From Hyphomicrobium sp. (GTDB lineage: Bacteria > Pseudomonadota > Alphaproteobacteria > Rhizobiales > Hyphomicrobiaceae): 64,000 bases of DNA. Within the stretch, counting starts at the first letter, position 1; each line of letters opens with the position of its first letter. The stretch spans positions 1 through 64,000 of the forward strand of contig JALHOF010000018.1 in NCBI GenBank assembly GCA_022843145.1. Reading direction: 5' to 3'. The translations under genes were made by a program, and so were the position numbers. The notes below the pieces were generated by a model. That model was not told the origin of the DNA. It saw nothing but the letters and a program-made list of their open reading frames with translations, and made no database searches. Below, piece after piece: positions 41,710 through 49,848 of this stretch.

Positions 41710-42477
41710 CTACTCGAGCGCCCACGTCACGGTCACGCGCGCCTCGAGTTCCTTCGCCCCGGCCTCGACCGGCACCGCGCTCGCCATCGAAGCCCGGCCC
41801 ATCATGACCGGCCGCGGCGACGGCGCCAGCACCGCCGTATCCTCCGAGATCGTCAGGACGGCACCCACTTTGGCGCCCGCGGCAACCGCATAGAGTTTCG
41901 CCCGCCGCAGCGCATTGGCCAGCGCCTCGGTGCGCGCCGCGTCCTTCAGCGTTTCCGCCTTGCTCACCTCGAACGACAGCCCGCCTATCTGGTTCGCGCC
42001 CAGCGTGACGAGTTGATCCAACACCTCACCGAGCTTCGCCAGATCGCGCTGCACGACCGACACCTGGTTGCTGACGCGATAGCCGCTGATCCGCGCCGGC
42101 TGTCCGTCCTTGGGGTTCGTGTAGCGCGGATCGACTTGTAGAGCCGACGTTCCGATGTCCTTCGCGTCGATGCCGAGCCCCTTGAGGCCGGCGATCACCT
42201 TGCGCATCACCTCGCTGTTCCTGGCCAGCGCCTCGCGCGCGGTGTCCGCCTCCGTGGTCACCCCCGCCGATACGCGCGCCATATCCGGCACCGCCGACAC
42301 CTCCGCCGACGCCGTGACCGTCACCGTTCGCTCGAACCCTGCCTTGTCCACCTTGTCCGCTCCCTGCGCCTCGGCGCGGCCCATGCCGCCCGCCACGATC
42401 GACAGCATCGCTGCCGCAGCCATCCACCCAGCCGTACTCCGGCCACTCGTCGCCATCGCCATCCGCCGCTGCGTCAT
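41710..42477 (-). CDS. SIMPL-domain (DUF541) exported protein
   Basis: From the ATG at 42477, eight bases after GAGGAG, the protein has 255 residues. A signal peptide (GWMAAAAMLSIVAGGMGRAEAQ) precedes the SIMPL domain. VTVTASAEVSAVPDMARVSAGVTTEADTAREALARNSEVMRKVIAGLKGLGI is the signature block, followed by RISGYRVSNQVSVVQRDLAKLGEVLDQLVTLGANQIGGLSFEVS and KLYAVAAGAKVGAVLTISED. Proteins of this family are periplasmic or outer-membrane-associated and are induced by stress in some bacteria; their activity is unclear. An ATG at 42483 is an alternative. It is transcribed away from the tRNA gene. Confidence 0.88.
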   Translation of the reverse strand: MTQRRMAMATSGRSTAGWMAAAAMLSIVAGGMGRAEAQGADKVDKAGFERTVTVTASAEVSAVPDMARVSAGVTTEADTAREALARNSEVMRKVIAGLKGLGIDAKDIGTSALQVDPRYTNPKDGQPARISGYRVSNQVSVVQRDLAKLGEVLDQLVTLGANQIGGLSFEVSKAETLKDAARTEALANALRRAKLYAVAAGAKVGAVLTISEDTAVLAPSPRPVMMGRASMASAVPVEAGAKELEARVTVTWALE

Positions 42478-42656
42478 GTCCATTGCTCCTCGACCGGTCA
42501 TCTCGCCGCCGCATATCGCGCATTCGCGGCGGATTGCGGGCATCGTCTGCGCTGCCAGCCCATCGCAAGCGCAGCGAGGCGCACGAATTACCCTTTCGAC
42601 GGAAGGGTGTCGCCCGCGCCGGACTCTGCTATAGAAGCCGCGCCCTTTCACCTACC

Positions 42657-42732
42657 GGGCTCGTAGCTCAACGGTTAGAGCTGGCGGCTCATAACCGCCT
42701 GGTTGCAGGTTCGAGTCCTGCCGGGCCCACCA
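42657..42732 (+). tRNA. tRNA with CAU anticodon (Ile2 or elongator Met)
   Basis: The 76-base gene includes the encoded CCA end. The acceptor stem pairs GGGCTCG with CGGGCCC (one G-U). The anticodon stem is GGCGG/CCGCC around the loop CTCATAA, giving CAU. The T-arm is GCAGG TTCGAGT CCTGC. The single-base-short D-loop and the TTGGTTGC variable region resemble tRNA-Ile2, in which the C is modified to lysidine. An elongator tRNA-Met cannot be excluded from sequence alone. It is not the initiator, whose acceptor end differs. Confidence 0.92.
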
Positions 42733-43045
42733 AAACACGCCGCTTTGACCCAACTCCCGTCAGAGACCGGCCGGCAACGGACCAAGCGGAACACGGATGA
42801 TCTGCGGCAGCACTTTTTTGCGCCGCGGTGGTCGAACGGCCCCACCGAAATTGCGCCCTCGTCGTGAGGCGTTGACATTTTTCTCGGCAATGAGGCAAGT
42901 TCAGCGATAGAGTTCGTCTCACCAATCCCCCCGGACTGGTCTTTATGCAGTTGTTCGTGTGGACCGCTGGTTCTTTGCAACAAAGTTGCAGTGGGCCAAG
43001 GCTCCACGCACCCAAGTTTTGCGTGTAAGTTTGCGGGGGCGTTCG

Positions 43046-45556
43046 ATGCGCGATTTTGCGACTCCAGTCGAGAGTTCCGACGAAGCGCTTGCCTTGGAGC
43101 GCGGGAAGGACATCATCGGGCGGCTGCGAGCAGGCAAACTGCCGCAGATGGTCGACTGGTTCGATCCAGGGTTGCTGGTCAAGGTCGGCATCCGGTCCAT
43201 CATCTCCGCGACGCTCGGGTCCTACACGGACCAGCGCCTGATCCAGGCCGCGACCGACGACGCCGCGACCGAAGTTCTTCAGAAGCGCTACGACTACAGC
43301 GAGACCGGAAACCCCGACCACGCGATCAAGGCCGACGAGAACGGCGCGGTTTGGATCGACTACATCGCCGACCTCGGCGACGGCTTCGAAGCCACCTACG
43401 CGATGTCGTACCTCCTCGCCGCCGACAGCCTCAAGGTCGCGGGCGCAGCCGATCCGCTGCCCGCCGGCAAGCTCCTCGTCATGGGTGGCGATCAGGTCTA
43501 CCCCGACGCCACCAAGCAGGAATATCACAACCGCCTGCGCGATCCCTACGACTGGGCGTTCTCTGCAGCCGGCAAGCCGCAGCGCAAACTGTTCGCCATT
43601 CCCGGCAACCACGACTGGTACGACGGTCTCTCCGCCTTCAGTGCGCTGTTCTGTTCGGCGCGCGATCGGATCTCGCGCGGCAAGGGCGTGCAGATCGGCG
43701 GCTGGCGCTGCTATCAGAGCCGGAGCTATTTCGCGATCAAGCTGCCCCATAACTGGTGGATCTGGGGGCCAGATATCCAGCTCGCCGACAACCTCGACGA
43801 CAGTCAGCGCGACTATTTCGACCTGATGTCGGAACAGGCCACGGAGGGTCACAACATCATCCTGTGCCTCGCCGAGCCGAGCTGGCTGCGCGAGAACTAC
43901 GACAACCTGCACGAGATCAGCCTCCTGGCGCGCCAGCACGGGGCCAAGATCTGCGCGGTCCTCGCCGGTGACTGGCACCACTACAGCCGCTACTCCGACG
44001 CCGAGGCAGCGACTGCTGCCGCGGATCGCCTGAATATCCAGTTCATCACCTGCGGCGGCGGCGGCGCGTTCGCGCACGCCACGCACGGCCTGAAGCCGAG
44101 CATCGATCTCAGGTGGGCCAGGCGGCGGACCGATGCGACGCGTGTTTCCGACAGACGTGATCCGGTCGAGTTCAATCGCACGGAAGAGACGGTCATCCGC
44201 CCCGAAGGACCCGACTTCACGTTGCAGCGTCAAACGCCGCAACCCGACAACGCAGCGACGGGGTCCAAGCCCGCCGCCGCACCGTCGTCCGAGCCCGCCC
44301 CCGAGCCCAAGCCCTCGACCGATCTCGAAGCTGGACCGCAAGGCTTCAAGAGCCGCAAGAAGCGCGAACGCCTGGCCGAGATCGAGAAAAAGGCGAGCAG
44401 CTATACGTTCGATGCCCGCGCCATCTATCCGCCCAAGCTGAAGAGCCGTCTGCTCTGCCTGAAGAACCTGGCTCTGCCGTTCCGCAACCGCCCGTTCACC
44501 TATCTCGTCGGTATGATCTACTTCGTCTACGCTTGGTCGTTCGTGGCTGCCGATCCGCGGCAGTCGCCGATCACCCAGAAGGCGGCGACGGCGATTTCGG
44601 ATTCGATCCGCACCAACGAAACGGAAATCGATAACATCGGATTGGAAACCAAGCGGCAACAAGAATTGCTGGCGGAATACACGTCCAACCTGGCCCGCGA
44701 TCCCGGATACCAAAGCTATATCGACCACACCAACGGGGAAATCGCCCAGCTCGCCGTCCGCCTCGATGAGCAGATCAAGTTGCGCGATAGCTTAAAGCTA
44801 CGACAGGCTGACAACGGCGGACCGACGCTGGCCGACCAGATGTACGACATTCTGAGTTCAAATCGCGGTCCGGGTGAGATCTTCAAGGCGATGCTCGCGA
44901 CGTCGTTAGGGTTCATCCTCAACGTCGGGGCGTTGTTCACCGCGGCCGAGCAGGCGCCGATGTTCGCATTCATGCTGCTCGGACTGTGGGCGGCGCTCTG
45001 CACCTATGTCGAGAGCAACAGGTGGTGGGTCAAGCTGCTGCTTGGGACATTGCATGCGGCGGCCCACATCTTCGTTCTGCTGCTCGTCAGCTGGATCGCG
45101 AATTCCACGGGCATGCTGATCAGGGCCAGCGCCCCGTACTTCTTGGCGAACCTGGGCAGCGGCTGGCTCTTCGATCCGGTGGTCTTCGACAACGTCGTCC
45201 GCGTGCTGTGGAACATCCTCGTCACGCTGTTCCTCGGCGGCCTGCTCGGCGGTTTCGTCATGGGCATCTATTGGACGCTCACATCGACGCTGCTCAACAT
45301 GCACACCGGCGACGCGTTCGGTGCGCTCGGCCTCAAAGACTACAAGAACTTTCTCCGGATCAAGCTGGAACCGGATCGCGCCACCATCTATCCGATCGCA
45401 CTCGACACGGTGCCGGGGCGCAGGGGCTGGCGGTGGAAGCTCAATGCGGGGGAAACGCGGCCCGCTCATCGGCCGCTCATTCTACCCAACGAGCCGCTGA
45501 AGCCGCGTCTGATCGAGAAGCCGATCAAGATCGACGTTGCCGGACTATCCCATTGA
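43046..45556 (+). CDS. Membrane-bound calcineurin-like metallophosphoesterase, unknown substrate
   Basis: From the ATG at 43046, six bases after GGGGG, the protein has 836 residues; a GTG at 42959 would extend it. The N-terminal half has metallophosphoesterase motifs: IADLGDGF (first metal site), LVMGGDQVYPD (GD), FAIPGNHDWYDG (GNHD) and LAGDWHHYSRY (GDxHHY). A Pro/Ala-rich linker (about residues 410-460) follows. The C-terminal half has about five to six hydrophobic segments, for example FTYLVGMIYFVYAWSFV and FVLLLVSWIANSTGMLI. The enzyme domain is therefore anchored in the membrane. Its stop overlaps the TTG start of the next gene, so the two act together. I do not know a characterised homologue with this layout. 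Confidence 0.82.
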   Translation: MRDFATPVESSDEALALERGKDIIGRLRAGKLPQMVDWFDPGLLVKVGIRSIISATLGSYTDQRLIQAATDDAATEVLQKRYDYSETGNPDHAIKADENGAVWIDYIADLGDGFEATYAMSYLLAADSLKVAGAADPLPAGKLLVMGGDQVYPDATKQEYHNRLRDPYDWAFSAAGKPQRKLFAIPGNHDWYDGLSAFSALFCSARDRISRGKGVQIGGWRCYQSRSYFAIKLPHNWWIWGPDIQLADNLDDSQRDYFDLMSEQATEGHNIILCLAEPSWLRENYDNLHEISLLARQHGAKICAVLAGDWHHYSRYSDAEAATAAADRLNIQFITCGGGGAFAHATHGLKPSIDLRWARRRTDATRVSDRRDPVEFNRTEETVIRPEGPDFTLQRQTPQPDNAATGSKPAAAPSSEPAPEPKPSTDLEAGPQGFKSRKKRERLAEIEKKASSYTFDARAIYPPKLKSRLLCLKNLALPFRNRPFTYLVGMIYFVYAWSFVAADPRQSPITQKAATAISDSIRTNETEIDNIGLETKRQQELLAEYTSNLARDPGYQSYIDHTNGEIAQLAVRLDEQIKLRDSLKLRQADNGGPTLADQMYDILSSNRGPGEIFKAMLATSLGFILNVGALFTAAEQAPMFAFMLLGLWAALCTYVESNRWWVKLLLGTLHAAAHIFVLLLVSWIANSTGMLIRASAPYFLANLGSGWLFDPVVFDNVVRVLWNILVTLFLGGLLGGFVMGIYWTLTSTLLNMHTGDAFGALGLKDYKNFLRIKLEPDRATIYPIALDTVPGRRGWRWKLNAGETRPAHRPLILPNEPLKPRLIEKPIKIDVAGLSH

Positions 45557-46812
45557 CCATTCCGAACGTCAGCGCCCCCGCGTTCCCCGCTGATATCCAG
45601 CGCGAGCCCTCTGCCGAAATCTGGGCTGAGGTCGCCGACGTCGCAAGTAAGCGGGGTACTCCGGGCCTGATCGCGCTGATTCGGGATTGCGCGCGCGAGA
45701 ACCGGCGCGTCTTCGCGCAGCCTGCCGTCAAGGCGTGGTGTGGCCGCCGCTGGCGGCATCTGTTCCTGCGCGAGGCGATCGAGGATCCGGTGGCGCTCGA
45801 AGCCGCGACCGTGCGCGGCGACCGTCGTCCCCATCGCCAGCGCATCGCAGAGCGATACCTGTTCGAGGATCAGGACGCATGGAATGACGAACAGCCCGAC
45901 CCGGTCGAAAGCATCATCCGCCGCACGACGTTGCTCGTCTGCCCCGGTTTGCTCAACGGCCTTTTGCCGGTGCGCGAATTCCGCGACGATTTGCCGGAAG
46001 TGGCGTGGCGCTATCGTATGCCGGTGCTGCGGTCGGCGTCGCATCCCGCACGCACGTGCGAGGCCAACGTCGCCGACATCATGGCTGCGCTGAACGAGGG
46101 CATCGGAACCGACGCCGCGGCGCGGCCGATCCCCGTCGAACAAAGATGCGCTCCAGGCGACGTCATGATCCTCGCCTACTCGAAAGGGGCGCCCGATACC
46201 CTGACGGCCCTTGTCAAACACCCGGAGATCGCGGCCCGCGTGCGCTGCGTCTTCACCTGGGCCGGCGCCATCGGCGGCTCGCAGGTTGCCGACGACGTGG
46301 CGCGCAAGTTCAAAGCGTCGCGATGGAACAAGAACGCGGTCGATCTGTCGCTGAAGTTGAAGGGTTTCGCACACGCTGTGATGAGCGACGGCACCGAGGC
46401 GCGCCACCGTATCGAGGAATTCGATACGGCCGGTGCCGTGCGCGACCTGACGACGCCTGTCCGCGGAGAGTTTCTTGACCGTAACGCCAAGGCGCTCGAC
46501 GCTCTCGACATTCCGATGTTCACCCTTCGCGGTGTCACACAATTGAGCGAGGTGCCGGTCAGCCAACGCAGCGGTTGCCAGCTTTTGTCTGGCATCGAAC
46601 CGCAACACGATATGCAGGTGGCCGGCTCTTGCTCCAAGCTGCCGCTGCCGATGGCGACCGAGTTGGCCGTGCTGCACGGGCATCACTGGGACCTAGCGTA
46701 CCCGCCGTTCCGAAAGCGCAAGTGGCTGAACAACACCTACCACCCCTTCCCGAAGACCGCCGCCGTCACCGCGATGGTTCAACTCGCAGCGGAACTGGGG
46801 CTTGCCGACTGA
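45553..46812 (+). CDS. Alpha/beta-hydrolase-like protein coupled to the metallophosphoesterase
   Basis: The 419-residue protein starts with TTG at 45553, overlapping the preceding stop (TTGA). A nucleophile elbow is visible at MILAYSKGAPDTL, a variant of GxSxG with Ala in the first position. An oxyanion strand LLVCPGLLNGLLPVREF precedes it. The likely acid lies near the DTAGAVRDL block, and the catalytic His near VLHGHHWDLAYPPF. This is the order of an alpha/beta hydrolase. The first 100 residues are helical. No signal peptide or membrane helix is seen, so it is cytosolic. It probably acts on the same substrate or lipid as the upstream phosphoesterase, an inference from overlap only. Confidence 0.72.
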   Translation: MTIPNVSAPAFPADIQREPSAEIWAEVADVASKRGTPGLIALIRDCARENRRVFAQPAVKAWCGRRWRHLFLREAIEDPVALEAATVRGDRRPHRQRIAERYLFEDQDAWNDEQPDPVESIIRRTTLLVCPGLLNGLLPVREFRDDLPEVAWRYRMPVLRSASHPARTCEANVADIMAALNEGIGTDAAARPIPVEQRCAPGDVMILAYSKGAPDTLTALVKHPEIAARVRCVFTWAGAIGGSQVADDVARKFKASRWNKNAVDLSLKLKGFAHAVMSDGTEARHRIEEFDTAGAVRDLTTPVRGEFLDRNAKALDALDIPMFTLRGVTQLSEVPVSQRSGCQLLSGIEPQHDMQVAGSCSKLPLPMATELAVLHGHHWDLAYPPFRKRKWLNNTYHPFPKTAAVTAMVQLAAELGLAD

Positions 46813-46981
46813 GCTTTGGCACTGTTTGCGTTGCCCGCAGCGACTAACTTGTCATGTCCGGGTCAGGCACGCGGGCTGTCAAACACGCCATGTAAAACGT
46901 GGTCCGAACCCGGTCGTCGGATCAGCCGATTGAGCGGCAATGGGCGCAAGCTGGTTTGTCTCTGAAGCGAGGAGGAAATCC

Positions 46982-47014
46982 ATGACACAGGAACCTGCCC
47001 CCTCAGCCGCCTAG
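46982..47014 (+). CDS. Ten-codon ORF with a near-perfect ribosome binding site
   Basis: GAGGAGGAAATCC precedes an ATG and ten codons (MTQEPAPSAA) ending in TAG. The binding site is the strongest between 46813 and 47127. It may be a leader peptide or the stump of a truncated gene. The rest of this 315-base interval shows no gene. Confidence 0.3.
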   Translation: MTQEPAPSAA

Positions 47015-47127
47015 TCCCGCTCGCCTGCCGTGTGTGTTCGACCAGGCGGCGGATACCAAAAAGCGACACGGCCAGGCGTCGCGCGCAGTGCTATCGTATC
47101 TGTCCGTCATCGATCGAGGAGGTCCCC

Positions 47128-47394
47128 GTGGCGCCGCGCGCCGAACCGCCGTTGACCGGCCCCGTAACCCTCGGTGACCTCACCCGCGAGGGCAAGCTCC
47201 TGTGGTGTTGGTGCGCCGACTGCGGGCGAGAGCGCGACATCGATCCGGCGACGGTGCCGCTGCCCGCGTCCTTCCCCGTCCCCGAGGTCGGATCGCGCAT
47301 GGTCTGTTCGACCTGCGGCGGCCGCAAGGTGCGCACCGCGCCCGAACTCTATCCCGGCGGCATCGAGGCGCAGCGGGCGCGCTTCCGCAAATAA
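47128..47394 (+). CDS. Small zinc-ribbon-like protein, unknown function
   Basis: The 88-residue protein starts with GTG after GAGGAGG. Two CxxC pairs, WCADCGRERD and VCSTCGGRKV, are separated by about 30 residues. This is the layout of a zinc ribbon that could bind nucleic acid or act as a structural fold. No family name is recognised. It lies beside the sulfur genes but converges with the YeeE gene (stops ten bases apart). Confidence 0.68.
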   Translation: MAPRAEPPLTGPVTLGDLTREGKLLWCWCADCGRERDIDPATVPLPASFPVPEVGSRMVCSTCGGRKVRTAPELYPGGIEAQRARFRK

Positions 47395-47404
47395 GCGCCT
47401 CAGC

Positions 47405-48508
47405 TCAAACCTCGTCCATCAGGATCGCTTCCATCTTCTTCATGCCCGCGATGCCGCCCGCGACGATGGCCGCGAACGTCAGGAACGAGCCGAGCGCCAG
47501 CGTCGAGATGCCTGTGATCGCCTGCCCCACCGTGCAGCCGAGCGCCATCACGCCGCCGATCCCCATCAGCGTCGCCCCGAACAGGCTGCGCTTGGTGTCG
47601 CCGACGCTGGCGAAGGTCGATATCTGGAACCGTCCCATCGACACCGCAGCGATGAACGCGCCCGCGAGCGCGCCGAGGACCGTGGTCACACCGAACCCCG
47701 GCATCATGCCGGCGGTGAATCGTTGCAGCCATTCGATGGTATCCGCCGTCGGCCGCACATACGTCAGCGAGATCGGCGACACCGGCTTCTCGGCGAGGTC
47801 ATCGAACGCGAGCCCGGTCAGCGCCCAGCCCGCCACCGCGCAAAGTCCGATGCCGACACCCGAAACGATATGCATGGGAGACGACCGGAAGCTCGCGTCC
47901 TTGAACGCATAGATCAGCATGGCGCCCGCGATGATCGCCGCCATCACCACATTGCCCTTGCCGGCGCCGAGCCCCGTCACCGCGCCGACAATCTCGCCCA
48001 CGCTCTGCGAAGCGAGCTTCAAGCCGCCGATCGATCCGAGATTGATGCTGGTCAACTGCTCGAGCCAGCTGCGCGCGGGACCGATGACGCCGCCGATGGT
48101 CATGTAGGCAACGAGCCCCATGACAAGCAGCACGACGAGCGAGCGCAGGTCGCCGCCGCCGACGCGCGCGAGGTTCTTGCTGGCGCAGCCGCCCGCGAAC
48201 ACCATTCCGTATCCGAACAGCAAGCCGCCGAGGATATTGCCGAGCCAATTGAGGTTCGCGCCGAGGTACATCGTTTTCGACAGGGGAATGACGCCGGACG
48301 CATCCAGCCACTGCGTACCGATGATCGCCACGGCGCCGGCCAGGATCCAGGCGCGGAACCGGCGGTAGTCGCCGAACGACATGAAGTCGGAGATCGACCC
48401 CATCGTGCAGAAGTTGGTGCGGTAGACGATGTAGCCGAACACCAAACCGATCAGGAAACCGCCCGCTGCCAGCCACAGCGCCGGATCCTGTTGGATCATC
48501 TCTCGCAT
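47405..48508 (-). CDS. YeeE/YedE-family (TsuA-like) sulfur-compound transporter
   Basis: From the ATG at 48508, after GGGGGAAGA, the protein has 367 residues and about nine membrane segments arranged as two repeats. The cysteines that relay thiosulfate in TsuA are in their usual surroundings: Cys34 in YRTNFCTMGSISD, Cys108 in VFAGGCASKNLARVGGGD, and one near residue 325 in GVMALGCTVGQ. It probably imports thiosulfate or moves a related sulfur species. The open frame continues to 48670 without membrane-protein character. It is transcribed away from the SoeBC-like pair, with a candidate operator about 120 bases upstream. Confidence 0.9.
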   Translation of the reverse strand: MREMIQQDPALWLAAGGFLIGLVFGYIVYRTNFCTMGSISDFMSFGDYRRFRAWILAGAVAIIGTQWLDASGVIPLSKTMYLGANLNWLGNILGGLLFGYGMVFAGGCASKNLARVGGGDLRSLVVLLVMGLVAYMTIGGVIGPARSWLEQLTSINLGSIGGLKLASQSVGEIVGAVTGLGAGKGNVVMAAIIAGAMLIYAFKDASFRSSPMHIVSGVGIGLCAVAGWALTGLAFDDLAEKPVSPISLTYVRPTADTIEWLQRFTAGMMPGFGVTTVLGALAGAFIAAVSMGRFQISTFASVGDTKRSLFGATLMGIGGVMALGCTVGQAITGISTLALGSFLTFAAIVAGGIAGMKKMEAILMDEV

Positions 48509-48624
48509 TCTTCCCCCTGCCCCGTTGTCGTTGGTCCAGTCCGGCGATGGTCCGTCGAACGATAAGCGACCTACGGCATTGTGCCGCGACCGTATCGAGC
48601 CGTCACGCTTGCACTCTATCGAAT

Positions 48625-48640
48625 AAACATGCGAATGTTT
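48625..48640. promoter_or_regulatory. Candidate operator for the ArsR-type sulfide sensor
   Basis: AAACAT-GCGA-ATGTTT is a perfect inverted repeat and runs into TTGAATATT at 48639-48647. The reverse complement of this flank, AATATTCAA, recurs at 54656-54664 next to a second dyad upstream of fccB. Position between the divergent YeeE and SoeBC-like genes and the shared word make it a reasonable site for the regulator at 54853-55236. Confidence 0.5.
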
Positions 48641-48678
48641 GAATATTATGGGCTCCGGCTGGGACCGCACCCGTTAAA

Positions 48679-48709
48679 TGAGACACATTGTCCCATTTCA
48701 CTTGGGACA
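48679..48709. promoter_or_regulatory. Array of three TGNGACA/TGTCCCA half-sites
   Basis: TGAGACA (48679-48685), TGTCCCA (48689-48695) and TGGGACA (48703-48709) form two nested inverted repeats, with spacers of 3 and 7 bases. It lies in the 570-base interval (48509-49078) that otherwise holds no gene. It differs from the AT-rich dyad 40 bases to the left and suggests a second regulator. Confidence 0.45.
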
Positions 48710-49078
48710 CGACGCGGTGCTGGATCGCGATCCGAAGGCGTGGAGATCGCGACGCCGGGCGGATGCAGGGGGAGACGATCGCATGGCATCGATGACGGCG
48801 CCCTATGTCGGCGGTCCGGCGCATGCGCCGACGCGGATCCGCCACGACCGTGCATGGCACCGTCGATTGCAGGCTGCAGCGTGCCGCGGGTTGACAGTCC
48901 GCGCGGCGAATTCCCAAGCTGCACCGGCCGGCACCGCTCTGCCGGTGGCCATGACACAAGGACTTATTCGCTTCCAACTCCGCCATGCGACTTCGGCGAG
49001 AGCCGCCGTCTCCACGCATCACCGCCTTCGAATCCGGGCCGCGCGCCCCGCCTCAGGCCGCCATTCAGAGGAGCCGGC

Positions 49079-49831
49079 ATGACATCGCTGCCGCAATCGA
49101 CGGACAAGAAGCTCGGTCTCGTCATCGATCTCGACACCTGTGTCGGCTGTCAGGCCTGCGCGACGAGCTGCAAGGAATGGAACACCGGCGGCTATTCCGC
49201 GCCGCTGTCCGACATCCAGCCTTACGGCGTCGACCCGCAAGGCACCTGGCTCAACCGCATCCATTCCTATGAAATCGGCGAAGGCAGCACCTCGCGCACG
49301 GTCCACTTCCCGCGCTCCTGCCTGCATTGCGAGACGCCCGCGTGCGTCACCGTGTGCCCCACCGGAGCGAGCTACAAGCGCGCCGAAGACGGCATCGTGC
49401 TCGTCAATCCCGACACCTGCATCGGCTGCAAGCTGTGCTCGTGGGCCTGCCCGTATGGTGCGCGCGAATACGACTACGCCGAGGGCGTGATGCGGAAATG
49501 CACGCTCTGCGTCGACCGCATCTATAACGAGCACATCCCCGAGGAAGACCGCATTCCCGCATGCGTCCGCGCCTGCCCGACCGGCGCGCGGCACTACGGC
49601 GATCTCGGCGATTCGGAAAGCAAGGTTTCCAAGCTCGTCGCCGAGCGCGGCGGCTATGCGCTGCTTCCAGAGATGGACTACAAGCCGGTCAATCGCTATC
49701 TGCCGCCGCGCCCCCGACGCGACTCGAACACGGCGTCGTCCGACACGCCGCGGCCGGCCGAAAAGCCCGTCTCGACCGGTGCCGCCATCGAACGGCTGTT
49801 CAAATTCGCCGACAAGATCCTGTCCCGCTGA
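49079..49831 (+). CDS. DmsB/SoeB-like iron-sulfur electron-transfer subunit
   Basis: The 250-residue protein starts after AGAGGAG. It carries sixteen cysteines in the 4Fe-4S pattern of complex-iron-sulfur-molybdoenzyme B subunits: CVGCQACATSC, CLHCETPACVTVCP, CIGCKLCSWACP, and CTLC with CVRACP. These hold four 4Fe-4S clusters. The C-terminus is Pro- and Arg-rich and ends in a helix. Such subunits pass electrons between a molybdopterin catalytic subunit and a membrane anchor; in SoeABC the reaction is cytoplasmic sulfite oxidation. The anchor gene follows by 17 bases, but no A-subunit gene precedes it. Confidence 0.87.
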   Translation: MTSLPQSTDKKLGLVIDLDTCVGCQACATSCKEWNTGGYSAPLSDIQPYGVDPQGTWLNRIHSYEIGEGSTSRTVHFPRSCLHCETPACVTVCPTGASYKRAEDGIVLVNPDTCIGCKLCSWACPYGAREYDYAEGVMRKCTLCVDRIYNEHIPEEDRIPACVRACPTGARHYGDLGDSESKVSKLVAERGGYALLPEMDYKPVNRYLPPRPRRDSNTASSDTPRPAEKPVSTGAAIERLFKFADKILSR

Positions 49832-49848
49832 TCGCACCGGAGCGCACG

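Noticed and set aside
42959-43045. GTG start for the metallophosphoesterase at 42959
   Set aside because: No ribosome binding site there; the ATG at 43046 has GGGGG at good spacing and leaves the enzyme domain complete.
48850-48875. TGGCAC-N6-TTGCA resembling a sigma-54 promoter upstream of the SoeB-like gene
   Set aside because: The GG and GC dinucleotides are 13 bases apart instead of 12; this spacing is normally not tolerated.
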